The notes beneath the pieces are model-generated. The model had not been told where the DNA came from and did no database searches. It saw nothing but the letters and a program-made list of their open reading frames with translations. Shown here in pieces: positions 25,075-40,000 of a stretch of 64,000 nt of DNA. Position numbers and translations under genes: made by a program. This stretch comes from Setophaga petechia (lineage: Eukaryota > Chordata > Aves > Passeriformes > Parulidae), in contig JANCRA010000175.1 in NCBI GenBank assembly GCA_024362935.1, positions 124,001 to 188,000 on the forward strand, read 5' to 3'. The stretch's first letter is position 1, and each line of letters begins with the position of its first letter.

Positions 25075-28000
25075 TGATACCACATTTTAAATAATATTTT
25101 TCAGGGGTTTTTACTCAATAGCTGCACATAAAAATTCTATTTTGTTACCATGCAAAATAATAACATTGGGGGAATCAGTCTACAGTGATTTTTACATTTT
25201 CTACTGTCAAGCTCATGAATTCCAGTCTGTGGGGAGTGGATCAGCATCAAGACCCACGGTGACATCTGCATTGTGCCACAGGGTGTGTAGCAGACTCCCT
25301 CACCTGTGCTCATGTCTCACACAGTAACACAAAAACTCATCATTTAGTGAGCTTCCTGATGGTTTTCTCCTTAATTTAGTTAGCTACCTGGAAATTCTGT
25401 CTCAGACTGCCCTGTAATCTGGCACCCAGCCTAAGAAAGGACTTCTGAAAGTCACAACTTTGTCTGCTTTCTATCTATATTTCAGGACACCTAGGAAAGA
25501 GTAAACATCTGTGCAGTGATCAGCTTTTTAGAAATCAGTGTATGAAATGCCTTGAGAGAGATACACAAGCCTGCAAACCCAGCTGCAAGGTATGAGCCCT
25601 GATCCTGGTCTCAGGACTAAGCATCACAAGAGTTTCTTATTCCCCTGTCAACCACCCAAACAATCAAAACCCAGCAATTCCACCTTTTGCTTAGGTATTT
25701 TCTGTAACACCTTGCTCAAAGAGAAGTTCTAGTCTGAAATATTGAAGAGCAGAGCCTTGGCCTGATGTCCTTTGTTCCTAGGAATAGCTACAGCTTTCAC
25801 TAGGAAGTTTTGCAACCCCTGCTGCCCACTGGGAACCTGGGAGGTTCCTTGCCATGTCCTGAGTGCTTTTGCCAAGGCCTGCATGAGCCACTGCTTAGAG
25901 CCAACGTTTCCCCTGGGGTGGGAAAAGAGTGAGTTCTTCTGAGCACACCAGGACCCAAATACATAAATCCCATCCGTGTTTGAGATCCAAGGTGATGCAG
26001 AGACATAAAAATTGTTAGGCTGAGAAGACTCTTTATGAAGCACCTTGAATATTTCTGTTTGTGCTTCAAAAGCTCCGTGCCTGCTGATAGGAATTGTGGC
26101 ACATCAGGTTGAGGATAATGAATTCAGTAAAATCAGGCCCTATGTGATTTTCTGTTCTTTATTCACTCATTCTGAGAGATTTGCCCCCTAGATGTTTTAT
26201 ATCTTTGCTTTCAGTGAAGTCATTTGTCCATTCATCCAGTCAGTAACTTCTCCAGCAGAAGCTGCTTTTCCTTTGACTCCTGCTCCCAAATCCTTTTGTC
26301 TTCAACCACCATTTCCTGCTTTTTGCTGCTGAGAATGAATGGGGCTCTCTGTGCCCTCCAGTGCCTCAGCCAGTGGGATGCCACTGCTCCTGCACCAGCC
26401 TGCAGTCTCAGCCTAAAGTCCTGTCTAAAACCCTGCCTTGCTCTTCTCCAGCTCCATCCAAGCTCAGACACTTCCTTTGCATTGACAATGATTTTTTCCT
26501 GTCTCCTGCATTACAATTCAGGCTTTCTCCTCATCCTAATTCCAGCTTCATCCAAATTAGGGCTGAAATAAGTGATGTATTTGCCTGGCTGCCTGAAATC
26601 ATCCAGCAATGTCTTTTCACAATTGGTATGCTCACTGTCAGGACACTGAAATGTTCTTGATTAGGTGCGTGCATTATGTAAGTGTTTTATAATTGTCACT
26701 AACTATTGTTTTATCTCCACTATTTATTAGTCTGAAAGAAATAAAATAGCAATTACACACTAATTATATGCTAATTAAATAGCATTTATGCCAGTGGTAT
26801 TCTGTGTATTCAGAAATATTACTTTTTCATTAGGAAAAGGGAGTTTTCTAATTAGTGAACAATTATAACAAATCTACTTTATCTCAAAAAAAAGGGCTTT
26901 TCTAACCATTTATTTGTAAATGACATGTATTTCTAGAATTTTTGGGACGTAAATCACATTATAATTTGGGAGAAGTAGAAATAATTCAAAGACTTATTAA
27001 TTCATCCCTCCTTTCACACTTATTTGTACCATTTTAGGATTATAAATATTCTTTAATATATGCATAGGAAGATAATGAGACTTAAAAGAAGCCTAAAGCT
27101 TCCTATCTTATCTTTAAAAATTTCCATTTCTCAATTAGCATTATAATAGTACACGTGGCATTATTGATATTGAAAGAAATAACACCCAAAGTGCACATTT
27201 GATTTCTGTGTTTTCAGCTCAGTTTCCACAAGCACAATTAACTGGTCCATTTGTCAGCTCCATTATTCATAATTCTTTATACAGCATCCTGAAAAATCAT
27301 GTATTTTTACAGACTCTTAGAGGCTCTGAACTCTTACATATTTTTAGCAAACATAAGTGAGCTACAGATTGGAAAGTAGCAACAGTTGATATTATATGAG
27401 AGTTTTACCTTTCCTGTTGAAAATATTAATTCCCAACAAACAGGAATGAGAATAAAATGGGGGAAAAATTAGATAACAATTGCATCTGAACTAGATAATG
27501 TTTGTTTTCCCATTTTTATGGAACAAAGCAACACTTCAGTAATCTTACCCTTATTGACAGAGCCATTGGTCTGCTGTGTGCTCCCACATTTCGGGGTGTA
27601 AATGTGGTGTTGAGATCCCTCAAGAATGCAGGTTTCAGCACATAGCCACAACCACCATTGTCCAGGAATTTTCCATCTTGCAATTCCATGAATGGGCCCG
27701 GTGTTTGGAAGTTTAAGGCCACTGGAAAATTAGATCAATATTGATTTTAATGAATTAGGTTTATATTTATTTTATAAAACAAATATTAAAAAAAAAAAGC
27801 AAATGAGCTTAAGGTATTTATATCTCTCAATTCATATGTAAGATCCTGTTATTTCCCTTAAATTAAGTGATACTCAATTGCTGGAATCTGAAATGTAAGG
27901 AATTCTCAGAACTTTGGGCCTGTAAGCCAAAGCTTAGAATTAAACACAGGATTCAATTTGAGACCTTGGAAAAAGTTTACAAATTTAAGTTCTAGAAGCG

Positions 28001-31000
28001 AGAATGTGGATTTATATTTAAAGCAGAAGCACATCAAATTAAGAAGAAGAAAGTTTAGAGTTTTAGAGTTTAAGATATAGAAAAAATAAAAGTAGTTAAG
28101 AGGTAAATAAGGAGTTTAGAATGCAGTAGTTTAAGTTTATATGTCATAACATGATTAACTAAGAAAGTTTACAGCTTACACTGTTACATGAGTCCCTAAG
28201 ATGAAATATTTAAGGATTAGGTCAAAAACATAAATATCTTTATTAACAGTGCTTTATTATTCAATAAATCCTCAAAAGGTCTTATAACCAGGAGTCTTGT
28301 AACCTTCTAAACCATAAGGATGTGAGCTGAACTCACCCTTCCTATTTACATTGACAATAAGAACAATAAATCACATCAAAACAACCCAGAAATCCCATCT
28401 CTAACTCATTCAAAATCCCTTCAAAAATCCCCTTGCTCATACACCCATAATTATTTGTGCACTAAAGCAGTGCACTATTCAGAGTTGCACCCTATTTAAA
28501 GAATTACCTTATAGATATTTTTACATTGCTTTATCTGTTTTCCCTTTTCTTTCTAAATTAGACCTAGGAGAATATGAAATGAGAAATCCTTTTTCTCCCT
28601 AAGAACTGAATTCACATCCTAGTTTGTCTAGAGCAGCAAGACCCTGCACTCCAAAGCTGCTAACAAAGTTCTGGTGCAGAAGTCAAAATCACAGGATTGG
28701 ATCCAACCTTAGTTATGGTGCAGAATTCATCACAAAACATCTCACCCAGAAGATTAAGAAGCTTTAGTTTACTGTTAGAGCACCCAGTGAAAATGCAATA
28801 TAAGTTTATAGAACTAGAAGCAATTTAAAAAGTGTTCTTAAATTTATGTGAGCACACATTCTCTTGGAGTTTAATCCTCCGGTACTGGTGATTATTGCAA
28901 GAATACGCCTGACAGATTTTCCTTTCCTTGGCAGTTCAAAACATTTTTGGTATGCTGCAGCACCAATAATAAAATATCACATTTCTCATCAACAGGATAT
29001 TGTAATTCATGAGATAAAGCCAACATTGAAATAGACCTGTTTAATGAAATTTTCCCCTATTCCAGTACATTGGAGCTTCCTGTCACGTTCAAAACAGAAA
29101 ATGCAGAAGTCAAATCAGCAGTGAATGATGGCATTATGAACCTGTGACATGTGTTAAACAGACAATGATAAGAAGTAATTTACTTAAACTGGTGGTTTGG
29201 TAGGAATGAAAAAAGAAGACTTTAAGCAGTTCAAGTGACTCCTCATAATAATTCATGAAGAGGACATTATTACCTGTTGATAATATGAATGTATTGAATG
29301 AACATTTGACATAATGCCAAAATCCTATCGCAGGTGGAAAACACACAGAATTGTTTTCATGCAAAAATTATTTGTTCCTTCACTGCTTTGATGATCCTTT
29401 TAAAATGTTCTGTAGCAAATAACACAAATAGGGATGAAGCAGCTGGTACAATGGACCTGATATTTGCACTACACAGGTTTTTTGGTGGGGTTACTTCTGA
29501 AGAGCTTGGGCCTGGCTCCATAGTCTCAAAACCAATTAATGGGTGGAATATATGAAGTGCTCCCAGAGTGCATCATCTATTTGATCTGACAGGAATCCCA
29601 TCTGTGCTAGCTAAGATTGCTCTGCATCATGAACCAATATGCAGCAAGTAGGAGCAACTGGAAACCCTGTCTAGAAAAACCCCAAAAAACAAAACAAAAA
29701 AAAAAAAAGTGAAACAGCAAAACACAACATGCAGTCCTGCTTTGAACTAAGTGTTAATGTAGATGCAGACATGATTTTATATTAATATACACAGGAAATC
29801 TGTTTAATAGAAATCAAACTTCACAGTGTTCCTATTGCCCTTTACACACCATTGCCTTTTTTAACCAGGGTAAGTATTTTCTTGGTATGGTTTTGGCAGT
29901 AGTTCACAATTTGCTTTTTATGATCAGAAACAGCCCCAGATTTGGTGCTCTATGATGTTTGTCATATTTCAATACTCTGAATCAAGCTGTGCAGAGGATG
30001 CTACAAGAGCTGCAACCCTGAGGCCCCTGGAAATCTGAACCACAGATAACCCAGGACCTCTCAGTCCTCAGGTGGGTCCTGGCCACACTTTTTCAGAATT
30101 TGTGGGTTTAAAAGTGCAACTGAAATTAGGCACATTGAACAGTCAGCTTCAAATAGCAGCTTTCACATGATGAACCAAATTACATGATTGCACATAATGA
30201 GACTACTGCTAAATTTACCAAGCTTTATAGGCAACTAAGCAGGAAAATCTGATGTAACAACAGCAACAAGCAAATGAGAATACTTTATATTTTATCATAT
30301 TAGGAAAATTACTTTTGCAACACAAGTGAAGGGCAATGTTATTATGGGTTCATATCTTCAAACATCAACACTGTGTTTTCAGTTAATTTAATTTGACCTT
30401 AGAACAAGTTAAAAACATAAGGAACAGTAGTTTTAATTTACTTGCTGGTTTCTTTGTGTTGCAAGTTTTAAGGTGATTAAGTAAATGTGAGATTTTGTGT
30501 CATATTCTCTGAGATGCAAACCTCTACTAAAACTGTTCACAGGGTTCATAGCTGCCTGGGGCCTCCCAGGGCACTGCTTTATGGTGCATTGATGCACAGT
30601 TTTTCTTTTTAATCAGGTGCAGTTATAGCCCTTACACTTCTTGAGAAATGGCAAGGATCATAAACCAAAACTGTGCCTAGCAGCATGGGCTGAGCAACAT
30701 CTTTCTGCAAACAACCCTGAATTTCTACCCAGTGTTTCATTTTAGCTTTGCTGAATTCAGGAGCAGAACTGTCAATATCATCCTTTGTACTGCTGCTTTA
30801 TGAAACAGTATAAATTTAATGCATGTATGAAGAGAGATTTAAACTGACAGTTTCTTTTGGAAAGAAGCCTAAATGAGCTTGCAGTGAAACCATCTGAGCA
30901 GTACATAATCTCAATGTATGGTTTTCATTGGGGAAGTAAAGGCATCTGAAGTTTAACACTGTGTACATTAAACTTTTTCCTTAGTCCTTTCATTAAGAAC

Positions 31001-34000
31001 CAAAAGCCTTTTAATACTGACTCCAAATCAAAGCAGAACAGCAAAACCTTGGCTTGAGGAACAACCTGAGCAAAGGAGTTCCTCAGTGTGATTCCTGCAC
31101 CTGAAATGGATTCAAATATTCCCAGAACCACGAGGTTAAGTCCCCTTCAGACCAGAGTATTCCATACTTAAATCATCTTGCAAAGCACCAAAGCTACCAT
31201 GGTTGTGCCAGCAAGCCCCAGGGGAAAATAACTTCATATAGCAAATAACTTCTATAGTAAATAAATTATATAACTTCATATAGCAAATGGAAGGTAGGAA
31301 ATAGCCCAGCTACAAAAAAGATGAGCCATTCCATAATACACAGAGCAATACTATTTTTGACCCCAAATCTCTGAATCACAAGTAGTAAATTAACTGAAGT
31401 CAGTCCCACCATCAAGTGCAGAACTAAAGACATTCTAAATATTCATATACAGCACCTTCTTTAGGCACCACCATTCAAGACATAATTGATTTAAAATCTA
31501 AAAGCAAAAACTTTTTAAAACTAAAATGAGCACTGTGAATATGATTTGAAGGCAGTTGAGGAAAACTGCACATCTTTTTTCTTATTAATATTCCTAGTGG
31601 GACTTTTAAACTGTTTTTTTTTTTATATTTTGTCCTTCTCTTCCTGGTTCTATTAGCTGTATTACAACAATAAGGTTTAATGTATTTCCCCATTCAAATG
31701 GGAAGATTTTAAAATGGATAAGGACACATTTATCACCAATCTTTCTTAAAATGAGTTACTTAATTGCATTTTATGCCATTTAAAGATGCATCTCAAAGTG
31801 TACGAATTTTCTGCCATTTCAAAAAATACCATATGCAAAAAGCACTCAGTGCTTCCTATCTCCATGATTCACCTCACTCATTTGAATCTAAAGAGATTTA
31901 ATAGATCACACTTTTATCAGCCTTCTTGTTGCCTTCCTCTCAGCTCTTCCCAATTGTCTGTGCTCTTAAACTGGGCCACTCACAATGAATGCAACAAAAA
32001 TCTGTGCCTTAGATATTCCAAATCTGAGCTGAATTGCACACAGCCTGGGAAATCCTATTGAAAGCAGGCCTGGATGCCAAAGCTCTGGAATTCTGCCCCT
32101 GGCCATGAGATGATCAATGTGCTTGGATTTGAGGACACTGCTCTCATCCCACATCAGCACTCCAGGCTGGGCATGGGCTGGCTGGGCTTTCTTCTCACAT
32201 GCAGGTCACAGCTGCACTCAATCCATCACTGCCCAAATTCACAGAAATATCTCAGGAGTCCAAGGAAGATGCAATGAGGCTGTTCACAAGGGCATGGCAG
32301 GACAGGGGAAGGGCTTTGAGGTGAAAGAGAGTAAAGCTGTGAATAGGTGAGACCCCACACAAACTTTATGAACAAGGACTTTGGTCTACCTGACCAAAAA
32401 TAAAGAAAAAAACCAATTTTTTCTACCAGGAAAAAAAAAAAAAGTATGCAATGATTGAATCCCTTACAGCACAGTATAAATTTTGGCATAAAAAGTCTCA
32501 CCTCTCTTCCAGGCAAAAAAAAGAAAAAAATCAGTCAAACTGTTATTTTTTCCCTCCCCTAACAGACTCCAAATTTTATTAAGCTTAATGATAATTCCTG
32601 GCTTTATTCTTCACCTACACATTTTGAAATGGTTGTTTTTATTCTACAGAAAATTGATTTATGAATGACTTACAATGTGAGGGAGGAAGAGGGACTGCTC
32701 TTCTGAGAACTGAATAGTGACATAATATGCTTATAATGTCTTTTCTGTATTGTCTTTGGGCCAATTTAATACTGTGGCTCCAAAGATACTGTCAAAAGAA
32801 ATGTGAAGAATTCAGTCATACACTTCATAATTGCTGACATTGTTCCTACTTAATTACAAGTGGTTCTACTGGAAAAAAAGAAGATGCCAGATGATTGAGT
32901 CATCCATTGTCCCAGTAGATCTGCAAAGGGTTGAAGTAGGGATCCTCTCTCGTGAGGTTCTCATGGGAAAAGTACCTAAATCTTTTCTGATAAATTATCA
33001 GGTCTAAAATTCTAAATTGATTTTTTGCTATTTAATTAATGTATCAGTCTGAAAGTCACACTTGAGTGTAAGGCTGAGCATCTTTTGGCTGTCATTTGAC
33101 CAATTTTACACCTGAAAATTTGTCAAAATTTTTAAAATTTATTTAACTTGTGATTCTTGGCAGAACAGTGAATATTATCAACTTCTCTTTCCTGTTTTAA
33201 TCTGAATCACTGACAGATTTTAGAACAAGATCTGCAAGGGCTTCAGAAACAATTGTGTTCCTGCAATTTTTTTCCCCTATCTTCTTTTAAAATTTATTAG
33301 CCTCCACATAAATTATTTACTATTCTATTGGTTGTCTGCAGTGAAGACAGCTGGAAAAACTGATAAAATGGAATTTCAATGTTCCTTTGCTTTAAAGTGA
33401 AATCACAGTATCCATTCCACACACCAAAAACTGCCCAAAAAAAAGCAGGTACAGAGTAGCCCAAGAGCTTTTTCATAAACCTGGCAGCAGAAGAAACAAG
33501 AAACCTTCATCCAAAACAGCTCCCAGCCTGTGGAACCATTCCAAAGGGAAGCTGAGTGCATTTGGGGAGCTCCATGTGTATAATTATATTGTCCCACCTA
33601 TCTTGTAGATGTCTGCACTTGAATTAGCTGCACCACCTCACTCTCAGTGAGGATCAAATCAATGAAGTTCAAGGGACAACATGAAAAAAAAAATTCCTTT
33701 AGGTTTTACTTCCCAAGGAGGCATTTTTGGGCTATTAAAACCAGTAGAAGACAGCAATAATATAGTTATATATAGTTATTGACACAGCACCCAAGCAGGG
33801 TCAGATTTGAGCCATTTTTGATTGGCACAGGAAAATTAGTTGGTTTCTTTTCCCTTGGTTGCTTCAGAGATTAAAATCAGAACTGGTTACAGAGCACTTT
33901 ATCCCTCCTCTTTTCATATTTTGTCACGTTATTGCACACAAGATTGAGCCACAAAACAGATGTGACAAAATTGCCAAGCTGCATTTCAGTGTTACAGGCC

Positions 34001-37000
34001 AAGACAAAACCTACAGTAAGAAAAAATCCCATCATCCAAGGACAACTTTCACAGCAGCATATACATTTTATGCACACTCCAAAAAGCACATATGGGATCT
34101 TCTGAAACAAAATCCTGTACCTGCCATACCATGGCTTTCTCCTGTAACTTATCACATGTTTTGGTCATTCCTGTAGAGTGCTTTGATACATTTATAACAT
34201 TTCCTACTGCATGGAAATGCCATATTCAAAAGGATATTTAAGTCTCTTTTATTATTTTTTTCACGGAGGCTCTCTTTTGTTTCAGATTTTTTCTTGTTTT
34301 TCTCAGTTGATATAAAACAACTGCTATCAGTTTATTTAAATAACTGTCCTGAATTTTCTTTCCCTGCATAAATCTTTCCATTTCATTTTATTTACTAAAG
34401 AAAAAGGAGACATGGATACACCAAACCAGTTCTTTCCAGTGCCTCACTGCAGCTGTATGCAGAAGGCATACTAATTTTCACAGACTATGGAAAGTGGGGT
34501 TGTTTCTTTTTTTCACAAAACCTCCAGTTCTTATGAGTCTCCATTTTCAGAGAACAGACAGGGAGTGCACAGCGATATCCAAAAGCTATTTTGTGGAAGC
34601 TCTGTACTTTTCAGTGAGCTTTTTAACTTGCCTTCCTCTGGAAATTAGGTTTACACAATTACATGTCCCATCCTCAGCCCCAACAAATCTTGAGCCTGTT
34701 GGACCATTTCATCCTGCTTTAGCTGAGTGCCAGCCTGCTCCAAGTTAATATGTTCCAAGCAATTTAGAGAAAATTGCTGGCAAGGTACAGGAGAGAGACT
34801 GGTTTGGGTCCATCACTAAAGGGAAGTGAAGGAATAACTCAATTCTCATAATTACAAGATGCTGAGGCCTGGCAGGCAGTATTATATGTTAGGTTTGAAC
34901 AAAACCTTCTATATTTTCTTTGCCCTGCCAGAAAAAGTTATGGATGTTAAAGGAGCTTGAAGGCAAACTTGCAGGTGTGGGGAGGAGAAGGGAGGTAAGA
35001 AAGGGAATAGGTGGCTTAGGGGAAACCTGAGAGTCCTTTAAAAAGTTAGAGAAGTGGTAGAAGGGATCTGGAGGAATCACTTTTGTTCATGGGGTGTAAA
35101 ATACAAAGGCAGGGTGTGTAAAGTACACACAAAAAGTGTGTGAATTACAGAGACATGGAACAGACACAAAAAATCAAAACTCTGTTTTAAATCAGGGGAA
35201 GGAATCAGGAGAAAATTCACTGATACACTCACTTTGGGAGTTGCATTGTGGAGAGCAGCTGTAGTTCTGCCAAACACTTATCTGAAGCAGATTAGGGAAT
35301 TAAGAATAGGTCTAACATAGCTTGGAAATTATATATGTGGAGAATTGTTTTTAATCAGCCTATTCCCATGTGAAAAATGGAGGAGTTTTTAAATGAAGAT
35401 GCAAATGAAGTGACCAAGAGGGCAGATCTAACCACTTCCTGCATATTTTTCATTCTTCCAGGAAGGGGCCCAAACCCCCTATGCACCAAAAGTCATATGT
35501 TTTGCATACTAATGGTTAGAATGACTTCTCATTAAAGTATACTCTGAGTAAACAATCAGTGTAGTTATTTTGAAAAACTTCAGCCCTGTCTGTGATCTAA
35601 CAAATTGATATTCTTTCAAAGATAAGTGTGGAGATTTACAGGCCAGAAAGAAAGCTAGTAAATTGCAGTATGATAAGACTGGGAGATTAATTTAATTTTC
35701 AATTAAGGACCTCTGGCTAGTGCTTCCTCTAAGCATGAAACAAACTTACTAGTTTTAATGGCAATGTGGAGTGTAGATAGCAATGATAGCATACAGAAAG
35801 TGCAGCACCCCAGTCAATAATCCAGAAATTACACTAAAGTCTGGATGAACCACAAGGACAGAACATAATCAAACCAATTTCACACAGTGTGGTAATGAGA
35901 AAATACTTAGATAGTCCAGCCCAAGTCCAAATCTGTACTGCAAATAAGCATTTACAAGAACACAGAAACAAGTCAAATTTATACTAAATAGTACTTTTTG
36001 TAGTCCTTGTGGAGTTATGTAAAAATCTACCCCAATATACCAGGCAGGATGGAGAAGGTAACTTGTCACAGAAGATATCTGGGGAGCTGAGAAAGGGAAC
36101 AAGTGGGAAGGGCAGCCTGGAACAAGGGTGACATAAACTCCAGGGCCCTGCAGGCAGAGTCAAGCTGTGCCTGTCCTTGGATCAGTGTGGATTTTAACAT
36201 AACAAGGGGAATCCAAACCTTTCACCTCAAAACCAGGAGCCTGCAGCAAAGTGCCCTGCTCACCCCACAGCCTCCCTCAGGTGCCCTTGGCCAAGACTCA
36301 AAGACAGGATATATTTGTGGATACAAAAAAAACCCCAACTATTCTGCTCTATTTTACCTAGGGCTGGAGAAGATGTAGCAGGCAAACATAGAAAAATATT
36401 CTGTAATGAGAATCTTTCAAACTGAAGAACAAAGAGATGAAGGTAAAATTGTCTCTAAGGCCATTAAAAAGGACAAAATGCTTACAGGTAAGAGGTTTTT
36501 CAAAGCCTGCTGGGTACAGAAGTCGTGCCATGCTTATTTTTAAGAAATTCAAAGTAATAACTTGCAATGAAGAGAAGCAGAAGTAATTTTTATTTTGTTG
36601 CCCAGGAAACTAATATGTTTTGCAGTGGGAATTAAGGTGCTAAATGTATGTTCCATTTATATAAAGACTGGAGGCTCCCAGCAGCCCCCAGCTGAACCTG
36701 GGTGTGGTGCTGACCAGGAATATTTGTGTTTCCTTGTGTAACATATCCTGTTCTGGGATTTCTGGCACTGCTGTCAATGGTTGTGCTTACATCTCCTGTC
36801 CCTGTACTGCTCAAGTCACAGGAGCCACTGAGAGCCCACAGATCCCTCAGAAGAAACTTCCACTGCTGAGTAATGGAAGCTTAAAAATGCTGAATTAGTG
36901 CTTTTCTTAATATCCAATTCAAAATGGTTTTTAAAGAAATTACTTAAATATAATAAATTAAATATCTGGGGTAAGAGACAGCTATTCAACACAAAGTGAT

Positions 37001-40000
37001 ATTTACAACTACCAGGAATGAAAAACTAATGATATTAGAGATGTGGGTTGAAGGAAAATTTTACATAACAAAAAAATAAAATAATGCCACTGGTGAGAAA
37101 TATGCAACCTATATAACAGCAAAATACTACAGAAAGCAAGAAACCCTTGTATTTGTAAGGCCTAGAATGCAATAGTCTCTGCAAGGATACATACCCATTT
37201 GACACCCTATATTCCAGAACTCTTGAGGATTATAATTTGAAGATTTCATTCTTGATCCCTTGGGGTAAATTCTTGTAATAAATCTTGTAGTATGTGCAAT
37301 AAACTGGCTAGCTGATAAACAGAAGGATAAAATCTTGGTAAGAAAACCTTTGCTATTAAAGAGGTTCTATTTGAATAAATAATAAAAATGTAATCATTGG
37401 ATCCAGCAGTTTTTACACAATATTATATCAATGTATTCTGTTTTAACATTAATACATGGACTGCTCTGAACTATGCCTAAAATCTTATTTTGAAACCTTA
37501 ATACCTTCCATATATTTGAATCTGAAAGTATTTCTGTATATAGTGCAGACTTTTTTAAGAAGTTCATGAACCAAAAATCATTCCTTCACTGGAATATTCT
37601 GTTTCTTCATCTTTTTACAGGGTAATTATATCATTTCTACACTAAAGCCCACTGTGTTCTCATGGGAAACTAAGACACAGAACAGGAAACTGCACAAAAG
37701 TTTCCTCATTCTGTAGTAGCTCAAAATGAAAAAGAAAATCATCTCTAGATGATCTGGGCTTGTTTGCTGTTGGGAGATTTAAATAAAATTACTAAATAAT
37801 ATTGAGACCAGGGAAGAGCACACTTTTAAAAGCCACTTAAATTATTCTAATATATGCCTCAGAAGTTGTTAACTATTCATGAACATTGTTTTTCCTTCTG
37901 CTGGCTCTGTTCCCTCCTTTCTCATATGCAGGCATAGACTACACAGATGTGGGAAGCTCCAGATGACTTCTATCTACACAACTTTTAGTTATTCAGCAAA
38001 AATCTACATTTCCAGGCTCGTCTCTCTGATCTGTTCCATTCTCCTCTCACTTTATCATTTTTTTGTTTGTTTAGGGGTTTTGTTTGGTTGATTTTGGTTG
38101 GGTTTGTTGTTTGGGGGTGGTTTTTACGAGGAGGGGTGGGCTTTATAGAACGAGTTTTATATTCCCTGGAGTGCTGGAGGAACAGAGAGGACTCTCTCTG
38201 TGGATGGCTGGAAAATGTTACTTTTTGATGCATCATTCACCTCACCGGGCACTGAAGCATCTCCACAAAGTGGGTGGGTGGCAGCAGGGCTGGCCCAGAG
38301 TGAACGGGCGTGTGGCAGGTGTCATTGTCATTGTCATTGTCGTTGTCATTGCCATTGTCACTGTCACTGCCATTGTCATTGCCATTGTCGTTGTCATTGT
38401 CATTGCCATTGCCATTGTCACTGTCATTGTCATTGTCATTGTCATTGTCATTGCCATTGCCATTGTCATTGCCATTGCCATTGCCATTGTCATTGTCACT
38501 GTCATTGTCATTGCCATTGTCATTGCCATTGTCATTGTCATTGCCATTGTCATTGTCATTGTCGTTGTCATTGTCGTTGTCATTGCCATTGCCATTGTCT
38601 TTGTCATTGCCATTGTCTTTGTCATTCTCATTGCCATTGCCATTGTCATTGTCATTGTCATTGCCATTGCCATTGTCACTGTCATTGTCATTGTCACTCT
38701 CATTGTCATCGTGATCTCTGCTCTCCACACCCCCAGAGCCCCGGGCAGGCAGCTGGGGGTGGCACAGCAGAGGCTGCACCGTGCTGCCTCCCCCAGATGG
38801 AGATGCTCCAAGCCAGAATGAGTTTGGAATAACCCGGCCTGGCTGGGATGGAAGGTGAGCTCCAGTGGAGCAAAGCCTGCTCTGGGCTTTCTCCAGCCCT
38901 TTAATGAGGGCTCTTATCTGCAGCTCTCACCAAAGCCAGGGCACTGCCAAGCCAACTCCACTTTCTCAGCCCAGATTTTGAAAAGGGGGAAGGAGTGAAA
39001 TTTATTCTACATTTTTTCAAGTACTGGCTAAAACTCCTAAATGATTTGATGCAGAAAACAATGAGTCCAAAGGCAGACATTCATTTTGTAGACTGTGTTA
39101 ATATTTGTTCTTATAAAAATACACAGAATTCAAACAAAGTTGAATTTCAATTTTCCCCTTTTCAATTTTCCCCTTTTCAATTTTCCCCTTAAAACCAACA
39201 GAATTTTTTTTTAAAATGCCATGCAAAGGACATTTCTAAAACAGTATTATACAAAGAGCCAAATAAAATCAGACAGCAGTTGTTTCATAAAATTTTAACC
39301 CTTCCATTGCCTAAGCAGTGAACCATAGCAACAATGTAACTTTAAACTAATTAATTAAAAAGAAATTACCTGAAACTCTTGCAAGTTTTCGTGCTTGAGA
39401 CTCTCCAATGGAATTGTTTTCCCAGCACTTCTGATACCGCAGGGAATGCTCAAAGCCCACAAACTTCTGAGATTTGGTATAAACCACAAGGTCTGACAAT
39501 GCAAGGGCAATCTTTGTCTTCCTCCCCTAATAATCATCAGATGAATAATGGAATTAAAAAAGTCACAATAATGCATATTTCATTGTTATTACTATTAATA
39601 ATTCACAGAAACAATAATTTTGGATGCATAAAGCATGAGAAAATATGCCACAGTTAATGAATTTAATAAATATGACCTTTAATAGTGAGATTTGATCTAC
39701 TGAGAGAAAATTGAGGTTATTTTGTTCATGTTCATCATAGTAATCATAGGGTGAGTGGAGAGATGCTTCATAGCAGAATATTCTTCTGCATAGCTTTACA
39801 GTTTTCCTGCTTCTAAGACTGGTTTGCAATAACATCATTTTTCTTGGCTTTTAGCATTACTTCTTAAAAATATACCTCCAACTTTCTATTTGTAAATATA
39901 TGAAGTACTAGAGAAGACCAACAGCATAAACTCATCTATAAAACGTAGAATAACAGGAAAGTATTACACTGTGCCAAGCAAGTTAGTCAAAGGCATATTA

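Larger units (their letters stand above)
24411..27548 (-). other. PLCZ1: PLCZ1 intron at the Y/C2 boundary
   Basis: A 3.1-kb intron. Near its 3' end it contains a 16-bp-stem AT hairpin (24635-24674), the second copy of the 52-bp repeat, a CR1 scrap (24800-24905) and tandem AT repeats to 25070. The moderately GC-rich stretch 25730-26570 has open frames of 100-115 codons without recognisable domains and is left unassigned; it may be an old repeat. Confidence 0.75.
37312..39369 (-). other. PLCZ1: PLCZ1 intron with hexanucleotide array
   Basis: A 2.1-kb intron dominated by the hexamer array at 38320-38708, with a G/T-rich stretch just left of it (38060-38130) and a perfect 15-bp triplicate at 39146-39190. 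No other exon is required. Confidence 0.85.

Noticed and set aside
26224..26660. 115- and 99-codon frames in moderately GC-rich sequence
   Set aside because: Overlapping frames on both strands, cysteine- and leucine-rich composition typical of translated non-coding DNA, and a position inside a PLCZ1 intron. An old repeat is possible.
38084..38832. Long open frames (134-245 codons, both strands) over the hexamer array as protein genes
   Set aside because: They exist only because the 6-base unit lacks stop codons. The flanking parts show no domain or splice support, and the region lies inside a PLCZ1 intron.
39146..39190. Direct repeats as a CRISPR array
   Set aside because: The copies are directly adjacent with no spacers, and the host is a vertebrate.
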